Below are positions 31,571-41,343 of a stretch of DNA of 64,000 nucleotides, one piece after another. A model generated the notes under the pieces. That model saw only the letters and a program-made list of their open reading frames with translations, was not told where the DNA came from and did no database searches. This DNA is from Cephalotrichum gorgonifer (taxonomy: Eukaryota; Ascomycota; Sordariomycetes; Microascales; Microascaceae): positions 837,924-901,923 of the forward strand of contig ONZQ02000014.1 of NCBI GenBank assembly GCA_900312665.1, in the 5' to 3' direction. Numbering within the stretch: the first letter of the stretch is position 1; each line of letters opens with the position of its first letter. A program made the translations under genes and the position numbers.

Positions 31571-33412
31571 TCAAACCTTCAATATCGTATGGACACCCTT
31601 GTACCCCTCCAGTATCGTCTCGGCCCTGGCCTCGCTCCTGGGCCGAATCGAGATGGGGAACGGCTTGGGCTCGAGGATGACGTTGGAGTTGGTGGCCTGG
31701 TTATCCCACTCGATGGGCTCGCCGGTAGCGGGGCAGGTCTTCTTGGAGAGGTCGAAGCCCCAGCAGACGCTAGCGCCGGCGGCGAAGAGCTCGTCGTCAA
31801 CGATGGTCTGACCGAGGCAGGTGCGGCGGCCCCAGCCGAAGGTGTGCATGGCCTTCCCGTCGCGGAAGTTGGGGTACTTGGTGAGGGGCTCCTGGTACGA
31901 GGGCCAGGTGGGCTCGAGCCAGCGTTCGGGGTGGTAGTTCTCAGGGTCGGGGTACATTTTCGGGTCGCGGTTGATGTTCCTAACAAGGTTAGTCGGGGTA
32001 TATTTGGGGGAAAGAGTCAAGCGGAGACGGCTCGAGGCTTACCATTCACAGGCCAGGATGATGGTGCCCTTTTCTATCTGGACGCCCCTGAATTCGGAGT
32101 CGTTCTCACACTGGTGCGGAACGCCTGCATCTTCTGTTAGCCTAGACCTGGATTCTGGAGGTGCCCAGGTGGGTGGATTGGCAGAGAGAAGACGTACCAA
32201 GTGGCACGCCGGACCTCCATCGGACAGTTTCCTTAAGACATGCGCGAACGGTAGGCAGGTGCGGAGAGTCGGCAACGGTCGGCATCCTGTCACCGCATAC
32301 GCGGTCAATCTCCTCCTGGCACTTCTTCAGCCACTCGGGATGCAGGGCCATGCACATGAGGAAGAACTGCATGGGCCCAGACAGCGTCACGACACCGACG
32401 AGGCACTGGAACCCCAGCATGCAGCTCGTCATCTCCTCGTCCTTCTCCGACATCTCGCACGTCGTGTTCCCGTCCTTGACGAGCTGCTCGAAGTACCGGT
32501 ACGTCCACGTGTCCGGGGGCATCTCTCCGCGCAGGTACCGCTGCCTCGAGTCTCGGAGCAGCGTGAGCCACCACGCCTTGAGCCTCGCCTCGCGCCCTAT
32601 CTCGAACTTGCGCCAGGGGTTATACCGGAAGAAGTCGGAAATGTGCCAGAGAGGGGTGACGGTGTTGATGATGGGGCCCGAGACGGACATCTGCGTGAGG
32701 GTCTCGATGGCGGTGAGGCCGTTCTTGGGACCCTGGGATGCGTCATCCCAGGCGAGCCGGGACATGACCCGCCCCGTGAGCTCGCGGGTGCTCGTGTGGA
32801 ACTTGTCCGGGTCGACGAGGAGCGTCACGAGATACCGCTTCACCTCCTCCTCGATATGCCCGTAGAAGTGCTCGCTATGAGCGCTGGCCATGGCGGCATG
32901 GACCCACCTCCGCTGGTACTTCCAGGTATCTTTGATTTCACCAACCCGTGTTAGCCTTCCCACGCCCTTTCCTTCTCGTCGCGTCTACGGGGAAAAAATA
33001 CTCGCTTACCGTGTCGGTCCATGAGGGCGGAATACACGGGCCCGGCCTTGTGGTTAATCAGGGCCCTGATCTGCGGCCTCCCAGCGAAGTTGTTCCCGTT
33101 CTTGATGAGCAAGTCCTGGGCTATCTTCTCGTCGGAGATGATGACGAACTTCTGGCCCAGCATGCTTGTCTGGTATATGGGGCCGAACTCGTCCGCCCAC
33201 TCCTTGAACTTGAGCCATAGTCCGAAGCGGGGGAGGTCGTGGATGCGTCCGATGATCGGGAACTGCGTCGGTCCGGGGAACTTGCCCGGCTTGGTGGCAT
33301 CCTTGCTTCCCGCCGCATTGTTGGCCTTGATGAACTGCTTAAGAGTCGAGAAGAGGAGGCCGGGAACGAGGAGGATGCCGAGGTAGAAGACTATCATGGA
33401 GAAGCCCTCCAT
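31571..33412 (-). CDS. Microsomal cytochrome P450 with atypical I-helix
   Basis: Heme monooxygenase fold, 541 residues from exons 33412-33010, 32929-32198, 32124-32043 and 31979-31571 (introns 80, 73 and 63 bp; the first uses an AAAG acceptor). Seen: an N-terminal anchor (MIVFYLGILLVPGLLFSTL), a Pro-rich hinge (GKFPGPTQFPIIG), the ExxR pair ETVR at ~368-371, PERWL, and the heme loop FGWGRRTCLG with Cys ~460. The oxygen-activation motif normally A/G-G-x-D/E-T-T reads VGVVTL at ~312-317: the acid is Val while Thr316 stays. Flanking positions align closely with other P450s (QFFLMCMALHPEW; CQEEIDRV), so this is not a misaligned frame. Such a change often marks reduced or altered oxygen activation (isomerase or dehydratase-like P450s), but substrate and activity cannot be inferred. 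No partner biosynthetic gene is adjacent. Confidence 0.92.
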
Positions 33413-34014
33413 TTTTGCGGTTGCTTCGGTTTGTTCTGGCCCCAGATGCTGGTAGGGGGAAGGAAGCTTTGGGGTGTAAGTCTGAAAGTTGACCTACCGT
33501 CCGAGCCTTTTCCCTATGAAGGAACAGCCAAAAGGATCAGGAAAATTTGACCACGGTGCTGGTCAGGGAAAGGCGAAGAGCAATATAGGTTACTGAAAAG
33601 CAATGTTGGATGGAGGAGTAGAACGGGGAATGGGGGAGGCTGGTATATAGTAGACCAACTTACAATCAGCTTGTGTCCGCTGCCACCCCCCCACCCACCC
33701 CCCCCGGCTTCCCGGTGAGCGAGGAGCCGAGACATTGGAAGCCGAAAAAAGCGAAAAAAGCGAAAGCTTTGCCCGCCCTGACGGTCGAGAAGGGGGTGCC
33801 TGATGCGAGAAGCGAATGGTATTATTGCCCACACCCCCTATCCCTCGGACGTGGCGCCCTCGAGGGGGGGCTAACTACGATTGTGACGAGAGGTCCGCCC
33901 GCGAAAACGTTCGGGCTAAGCTAAGGGAAGTCTTCTCCTCCCACCCACTCCGCAAGTTCCCCAACGGCTCAATTCACATATGGGCCCACTGTATGTCATC
34001 GCATGGGTGTATGA

Positions 34015-35663
34015 TACAAGTACAAGTAGGTTCAGCCCTGTCCCACGTTGGCCGATCCTTTTGTTCCCCCCCCGTCACCCTGCGTGCGCCTCTTTTATTC
34101 ACCCCCGGTCATTCCTTATCGGAAGGGCGAGCGAGCAGCCCTGTCTGGGCGAAGACCGAGAACCGAGAGAGGGGAACGAACACAGCGTCTTACTCTTACC
34201 ATAATCAGGCAGTGCGGCGCTGTCCCTGACCTGAGTGGTACGACATCCGGCCAGGACTAGTCTATCCCGCACCCCCCCTCTCCCACACCCTCCGCGGGGG
34301 GGCCGCCCTAACTTCCGCTGTCATATTGGCAGCGGTAAATCAGCTCCCACCAAACCATAGCCCCGCCTATCTCTACCTAACATAGTTGCGGGGGCCGTCA
34401 AAGCCGTCAAAGCCGTCATGCAGCTCTCGGGGGTTTCCACGGGGGAGGCATCTTGGGAGAGTATTGAGCCCGCCCTCCCCCTTTCCTACCCGGACGATTC
34501 TTCCAGATTGTGACGTTGGCCCTGGGCCGAGTTGGTGTGGATCGGCAATCTCAGTTTCTATCCCTCCCTCGCTTGAAAGTATGAACCTCCAACAAAAGGC
34601 ACGCGAGCTCCTGCTTACCTACAAGTACTCCGGCCACTCCTGGGCGGCGGCCTTGATGACCGAGAGTTAAGAGCTACTGAGACAGGTATCGTCACCTAGG
34701 GGGTATTCTTAGCAGCAACACTGCAAGTACCTGCCTCAACTGACACTAAGAGAATCTACTGGTAAACGGCGGCAGATAATATGTAGCTAGCACCTTTATG
34801 CCAGCGTGGCGAGTTATGCTTCGCCCAGCGGAAAGCCCGCCGGGCCTCCGCCGCACATGTCGGTGGGGATGTCCGGAGCGCCAAGACCGCCCAGTCGAGG
34901 GTGGGCTGGGGTGGCACGGTATTGGTGCCAGGTGTGGGAAAGAGAAGTAAAAAAAAAAAAAAAAAAAAACGGAAAAGGATAATATCTCGGGGGCCCGAGT
35001 CAGCGATTAAAATAGATAATACGAGAAAACAAGGCGTGATTGAGCCTGTCTCAAAAGGGGGGGGACATGTTTTGCCCAGGTTTGGAGTGTGTATTGCGGT
35101 TGTCCTGGTTCTCGGTGCCGTGGCTTCCCTACTTGTACTTGTATGCGGAGCTGAGACTATCAAGTACGAGAGACGGAAGGGCAGCCAGACCCGACTCCGC
35201 GGAGAATCGGGAAAAGAAGCGGATGGAGCCGACTACTTGTACCCATCGAGATTCACCAGATCCGTCCTCAATTCTTGTTCTGAATCTCTAAATCTCCGAG
35301 AAACCCCGCCGCTCCACTGCTCTGCTCCGGCCGTCGGCCCGCCCCGATTGGGAAAATACTTGTATTGTCTTAGGAACTCCGAGCCAGACAAGAACCTTTG
35401 CGACCCCTTACAAGTAAATGACATTCCCGTAGCACAGTACAACGCCCATCAGCCGATAATCTTCAGACGATCGAATGTATATATCCCTCATTTGCTGATA
35501 TCATAGGAGACAAGATTGGTATCACAGAGCCCCGTGTTACACGGGTGGGCTGGGGCTGCGATGCGTGTCTGATGTCCGGTGGGCTGGTTCCCGGGTTGTG
35601 TGACGGCACCCCCGTCGTGGGTTGCTCGGGGATAGGAGGCGAACACAGATACGAGTACTTGTA
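34015..35663. repeat. Cluster of nine TACTTGTA / TACAAGTA octamers
   Basis: The octamer (reverse complements of each other) starts at 34015, 34021, 34620, 35130, 35136, 35234, 35357, 35409 and 35656. Two pairs overlap by two bases. By chance the two orientations together would be expected about once per 33 kb of equal-base DNA. Single copies also occur at 13946, 26772 and 57027, all intergenic. Confidence 0.85.
34949..34969 (+). repeat. A21 homopolymer
   Basis: Twenty-one consecutive A residues in a gene-free region. No target-site duplication or coding remnant was seen upstream to suggest a retroposed copy. Confidence 0.9.
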
Positions 35664-37915
35664 TATAGCAACGTCGCTGAGGGCGTGGGATTTCTTCCTA
35701 CAAATACTACACGGCCGAAGATGTCCGGGAGCGACTCTTCGGGGAAGCAAACTACCATTTGCTGCCCACCTGCGAATGATACCGGCCCAGTCGCGCCGCT
35801 AGGAATTTATTTCTTGGACGCGGGCATGCTGAAGCTACTTCCCTCCGCAGCCGATGTCTCCTGGGAAGCTGCTGCAGTTTGCTGTTGGGTTCTTCTCAGG
35901 TGCTGGGGAGGCTGAGATGGGGGTAGGGAGGATTGTCATACAGGCCGAGCCAAGGGATGCTTAGCCGTGGGCTAGTGTCTCCTCGTACCACTACCTGAGA
36001 CACTGGGCCGCCGGATAGGGACGGAAACCTTTCCGCTAAAGGAATGAACTGAGAGTCAGCTGTAATGCATCAGTTTCGAAGAGGGGATTGTAGCACGAGA
36101 AAGGGCCGAGGTCCCCGAGAAGGCTTGGTATAACCCGAAACTGTGGCGGTGGTGGCTGTGGTGATTCTTCGGCCTTCAGATGCTCCAGCTCTCCCTTCCA
36201 TTGGAACACGTACGACATGTTCATGTGTCCTGGTTCTAGCTTATCGGCTTTCTGCAGGCATGACCTAACTCTCCAGCCCGACTTGACGCGAGCTAATCTA
36301 ATAATCTATATATTAGAAAGCGAATACCCGTTCGCCAGATGCCATGTAAAGCGGAGAAACTGTGTACCTTCACTGATGTTTCCTCGGATGCTCTGCGTAG
36401 GGATACGTTACCTCCGTGGCCCCGTCTACTCCCACGGCCACCTGCGTCATTGAGAGGACAAGCCGGAGAGGACTGAACCCAAAATAGAAGCTCAGGCAAT
36501 AACCTCATCCTCTGGATTCCTCCCGCCATATTTTGTATCCGGCCCCCTGCCCTTCGAGGCAATGCTGGCATCGGGTCGAAGCCGGTGCGTGCCAGTACAC
36601 CGGGGGGACGGGGGGTGGCTACCTCACTACTGAGGAGACTTTCAACTCTGCCAGAGCATCGATGGAGTATACCGCGTGTCGGGGCGGAACCTACATGTCT
36701 ACTCGCCAGGCTCGAGCGTGGGGGAAAATCCTATTCTTATATTGGAGGGACTACAACTACTCATGAGATATAAACGGGAGTGAGAACGACACAGTCACCC
36801 AGAAGACCACCTATGTATTTTTAAGTGAATATGCGTATATTCTTTTCGCTTCTTCTGTAATATGACCCCGATAATCTAAGTGCACGAATGTCCATCCTCG
36901 GCTTGGCCTCCAAAGTGGTAAGGGGAAGGTGAGTCCCCGAGCAGGTGGTTCTCTGCCCCAGCTCGCGGCGGTCCACCGACCGAAGACAGAGAACAGAACA
37001 AAGCTGGGAGAGGATCGGGAAGAACAAGATGTGGTATAAACTCTACCCTCATGCCGTATTATCGCAACCTCAAGCCCCCATCTCCCCCTCTGGACCAAGC
37101 TCGGAGACAGTGAGATTTTGCGTTGGCCACCCAAGACCTCCAGCACAACTACATCACTCGCCACGTGTCTTCTACGAGCTGAGAATTCGAGATTTACCAG
37201 TACCATGAACCTACCCTCTTCTGGTGCTCGAGTATGCATTGCGCCGTGTAAGTCAACCGCAGGCGGGGATGGGCCATCAAAGGCAATGGAATGGAGGTAT
37301 CCTCCCCTGGACCCGCTTTGTGGGTGCCCAGATTCAGATCCCTTGAGCAACAAAGAGTAGTTGTTGGTTCTATCCTGAGATTATGCATAGTGAATGGGTA
37401 TTAGCATAAATACCGTATGGAATGAGCAGGAGATGCCACCACACCACCTCCTTCGTCTACTTATCTACTCACGAGCTCTGGATGTAGCTCGTAATCTCCA
37501 AGGGGCTCTGAAGGAATGAGATGCTGGAGTACAAAGAAAGATTACACACTCCCGCTGAATGGAACATGGTTATCAAGACCCCCCATTATTGGCCCCTTCA
37601 CTCATTGTTGGAGTCATTCATCGTCTCCTTCAGGTGAAGCTCCAACTAAGCCTGGGTTGAACGCTACGTGAACCAGGCATTTGCCAACCGACCCGAAGCT
37701 TCGGCCATGAATCTTCAAGTACAATGAGACGCATCGCCAAAGAAGCCAACTTATCAAGTAAAGAGGGACTGGTTTCTTCCGATCAAGAGCCACCGACGCC
37801 ATAAAATGTGAGTCCTCTCCTTGATCTCCGACTTCGCGTCTTCATCGAATACATCTCCCCCACGCCCACAAGACCTCCATCATCAAACACGGATTAGTAA
37901 AAGTCACCCCCCAAG

Positions 37916-39064
37916 ATGGCCAGAAGGGTCGAGCAAGTCATCTCCGTCGTGGCAAACGGCAACTTCACCATAGAGCTTAGCGCCCCGACCTTCGCCAAGG
38001 GATATCCATGCACATCTGTGGTAAAGTTCCTTGTCTCCAGACGCGTGTTCTTCCAGAACTGCGACAACATTGACCTCGAGAAGGTTGGTCACGATACTTA
38101 CACCCTGTCATTTTCCAACCTGGAAGCCGCGCGGGCCACGGAGATACTCCTGGCCCAGATGCACTGCGGCGACCCGGCGTCCTGCCCGGACTGGACCTGC
38201 AGGGAGTGGAAGCTGGAGCCCGTCCGGCAGTGGTTCTGGATAGTGCGCATCCAGGCGGAGCTCGGGGCGCGGTCCGTCTGTCCGGAGGCGGCCAAGGACT
38301 GGTTCTTCCAATTCGAGAAGGATGGGCTGGAGCTGTCCACGTATGAGGACTGGTACCTTCTGGGGCCCATTGCTCGGCACATGGGCATAGGATACATGGG
38401 CAACCTTGTCGCCTGGGAGCTGCAGAACAACTGCATTATTGACGACGATGGCAACTGGGTTGGCAAGGACGGGAAGGTTCTGGTGCCTGTTTCCGATTTC
38501 CCTGGCGGAGGTTGCACAGACCGCTATTACATGGATCAAATGGGTGAGTCCTCTTCCTCATTCCTACCGTACTCACCGGATCCACGGCCCAAGGAGAAAC
38601 TAACCCCATAAGTGACAGGTTCGGATCAGCGGAATCTCAACGACGTCAAGCGCCGGGCATTCATCGCTGCTATTGATGCCACGGCCGGTATGCTGGCGGC
38701 ATTCGTGCCGGGAGACTCTGTATCGCTTGAAACTTTCGATAAATGGGCTAGAGTTGGTGTTAGATACTGCAAGCGATGTCCCAAGGTGGACTGTACTGCC
38801 ATTGAAGAGGGCCTGATCGATGTGGGGATGGGTCCTACGGATGCTGACCTTCCCCTGGCGGCCATGGTTCGACGGATCGAGTTGTTGCGCCGACGGCTGA
38901 GCAATACGGAGGGCTCGAGCCACGTAGTAGATGTGTCGATCATCGGGTGTGATGCACTCAAGCATCTGGTAGAACTGGGGTGCAGACTCATGGAGCTGAC
39001 CGTCGCTGGAGAGCGTCCTGAAGAGACGGAGGCGGCGGTCCAGGCTGTGCTTGATAACCAATGA
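37916..39064 (+). CDS. Hypothetical fungal protein (possible divergent BTB-like fold)
   Basis: Exons 37916-38543 and 38619-39064 (75-bp intron, donor GTGAGT, acceptor GACAG) give 357 residues. No known motif is decisive. The first ~85 residues (DFT-like start NGNFTIELSAPTF, then SVVKFLVSRRVFFQN and TYTLSFSNLEAARATEILLAQMHCG) have the layout of fungal BTB/POZ proteins, in which a hydrophobic segment precedes a 'reject' and 'helix' pair; this is a weak guess. The middle (RQWFWIVRIQAELG, YLLGPIARHMGIGY) and the Cys-containing C-terminal half (GVRYCKRCPKVDCTAIEEG, VSIIGCDALKHLVELG) are probably helical. There is no signal peptide or membrane segment, so it is likely cytosolic or nuclear. The start ATG lies in CCAAGATGGCC. 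Confidence 0.7.
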
Positions 39065-39326
39065 GGAGCTGGTAGACGTACCAGGAGAGGGGAGTGGGGA
39101 AGAGCCTCAGGATTTACTGGATTAAATCGAGATGCTAAAAATTGGGGGCGAATATTGGATTGCTGTTCACCCCTGCACAGGTTGGGGGGTAAGGGAGGGG
39201 AACAGGATATTCTGGACTGTTCTACGCACCTGATCTCACGACCACGTTAGGTGGTGTCAAGAAGTGAACTGCGTAGGATGGCGGGTTGAGTAAAAATGTG
39301 CTTCAATTCATTGGTACGGCCGGGTA

Positions 39327-40366
39327 TCATGCTCCTCGTGATACTATCATGGCCTCCGCCTGCCTCCCCTTGCCCTCCTTCAAGACCCCGGCCTTCTGTA
39401 GGACCGAGACGCAGTCCCTGACGACCTTGGGATCTACCCCCTCTGTGGTATCCACGAACTCCACCGTCTTGAGCCACTCCCTGGCATCCTCCTCCGAGTA
39501 GTCAAGATTCGTCGCGATAAACTTCACAGCCAACTCCTGATTCTCCCTGAAATGCGCAATACCCTTATCCAGCTTCTCGAACAGGTCCACCACCCTCCCG
39601 TCAAGGTTCTTCCCCTCAGCGCCCCCAGCCAGCTCCGTCGAGGCGACGATCTTCCAGCTGCTCCACGGGGTGTAGATGTCCCCCACGCGGCGGATCTCGC
39701 CCGAGTCGTAGTACTTCTTGGACGTGAAGTGCTCCCACATGAAGAAGTCGGCCTCGCCCGAGTTGACGGCGTCGCGCAGGTTCTTGAAGTTGTTGAGGAC
39801 GACGGTGTCGGAGAACGGTTCGGGGTTGGACGGGGAGAGCCAGCCGTGCTGGTCGGCGAGGACGTAGCCCATGACGTAGCTGCCGGATCCTATCCTCGAG
39901 ACGCCGATCTTGGATCCCTGGAGGGACTCTACCGAGGTGATTTCGGGGCGTGATTTGCCGGTTGAGATGGCCCAGCCTGGAGACGTTAGTTTGTTAGGCA
40001 CGGGCCGGCCGGGATTCCCGAGGGGGCGAGGGGGAGACTGGTTTCATGAGTGGCAGGGGGAGGATAAATGGGGAGAAGGGTCAGAAGGAAAGGTATCTTA
40101 CATAGCGGGCTCTGGACGTAGGTCCCCACGAGCCTATACCCTCCATCCCCGGGCGCATCCTCCTTGCCCAGGCCCGCGATCCATCCCTCGGTGAGGCCGA
40201 TACCGACGTCGATCTCTCCGGCGCGGATCGCGAGAATCATGTGGCCCGTCCCCGAGGGGAAGGGGATGAGCCCCGCGTCGAGGCCGAAGTAGGTCTTGGC
40301 GAAGTGGAGGGGAGTCGAGAAGTGCTCCGGCACGTAGCCGATCTTGAGGGGTGCCGCCTGCGCCAT
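39327..40366 (-). CDS. Periplasmic-binding-fold (PBP2) protein of the Ca3427 / NMT1-like type
   Basis: Exons 40366-40102 and 39976-39327 (125-bp intron, donor GTAAGA, acceptor CTCCAG) give 304 residues. The sequence has the two-lobed layout of bacterial ABC-transporter solute-binding proteins: LKIGYVPEHFSTPLHFAK, GTGHMILAIRAGEIDVGIGLTEG, LQGSKIGVSRIGSGSYVMGYV, LRDAVNSGEADFFMWEHFTSK. It matches what is known of the uncharacterised Candida Ca3427-like group and is distantly related to THI5/NMT1 pyrimidine-synthase and SsuA/TauA-type binding proteins. There is no signal peptide and no ABC permease or ATPase nearby, so transport is unlikely; binding of a small amine or sulfonate is inference. The His/Cys-rich iron-binding motif of THI5 (CCCFC) is absent, so it is not a thiamin enzyme. 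The intron shows it is a resident fungal gene. Confidence 0.88.
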
Positions 40367-41343
40367 GGTTGGATCGATTGGTTGATGAATTGCCTTGGGA
40401 GAGATGGAGAGAGCGAGCTTGTTGTGACGACATCGGACGGACAGGGTTTATTGACTGGTGCGGGGGTGGCGCCACTTTTGGAGGCGTGGCGGGGTAGCTC
40501 GAGCCGACAGGCAGGGGCTTGTCCTGGCAGGTGGCAGGGGTGGGTGGGTGGCTGAGGCAAGCAATCCAAGATCCTAGTCCCTTACCCCGCAGTCAACTGC
40601 TGGCCCCACTTTCCACTTGTATCAGATATGGAGTTCCACCCATATAGGGCTGGAAGCTACAGCTTAGGGGAGCATTGCCGGGGAGAATTACCAGCAGAAA
40701 CCACTGTAAAGGGTCAATGGTATGTCAATTGCGAGAGGGGAAGGATAATCCTGAATGAGGTCGCTTGGATTGGCATATTATCTATTATTTCCTGGTATCA
40801 CTAGCCTTTGTCCTATGTGCCTGATATCACCAGCTACCTATCCACATACAGATACACATGTGTGAACTGGAGGAGATGCGGGACTGGATCAAAAGTGTAC
40901 AAGGCACCTTGTAGAGTGCTTCCATTCCATTAGATCCTGTACATTTCTATGCTCCATAAATATACACCACATCTGGAATGTAAGGCCAAGTTCTCTCGCT
41001 TGGCTGGTGCTCACCATAAAACTCCCTGCTATAATAAGTGCATGCGGAATTCTCCCATACACTTCATAATTAGCCTATTCTAAGAAGCAAAAAACCTACC
41101 TTCCACCCGAATCTGTTAATGGCTGTACCACAGACCGCCAGTAACCACCCAACAGTCACGTGAACCCTCATCCCGCACCTCCTTCCTCCCGTGGTTCTGT
41201 GACACCCAGGGCGATCATCCAACCCTGGACGTCTGAAGACGAGCCGTGAAGGGGGCAGTCACAGCTTTTCATTCTGATCCTTCCACCCTGCCATACACAA
41301 GAACTCGAACAAATCTCATGGTTCTTTCACCGGAGGAGCCCCA
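40367..41343. promoter_or_regulatory. Divergent promoter region (PBP-fold gene / kinase gene)
   Basis: 977 bp between two start codons. Contains one CACGTG near 41157 (CAGTCACGTGAACC) and pyrimidine-rich stretches before the kinase start. No gene recognised. Confidence 0.55.

Larger units (their letters stand above)
33413..37915. other. Gene-poor region (4.5 kb)
   Basis: No protein-coding or RNA gene recognised. It holds a cluster of nine TACTTGTA/TACAAGTA octamers (34015-35663), an A21 homopolymer (34949-34969), and a 9-bp unit repeated three times near 34396-34420 (GCCGTCAAA). A 201-codon frame at 34901-35506 starts in the A-run and has no family features. Confidence 0.55.

Noticed and set aside
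34901..35506. 201-codon plus-strand frame with a Lys run and a hydrophobic stretch
   Set aside because: The Lys run is the A21 homopolymer, and the rest overlaps the TACTTGTA cluster. No family features.
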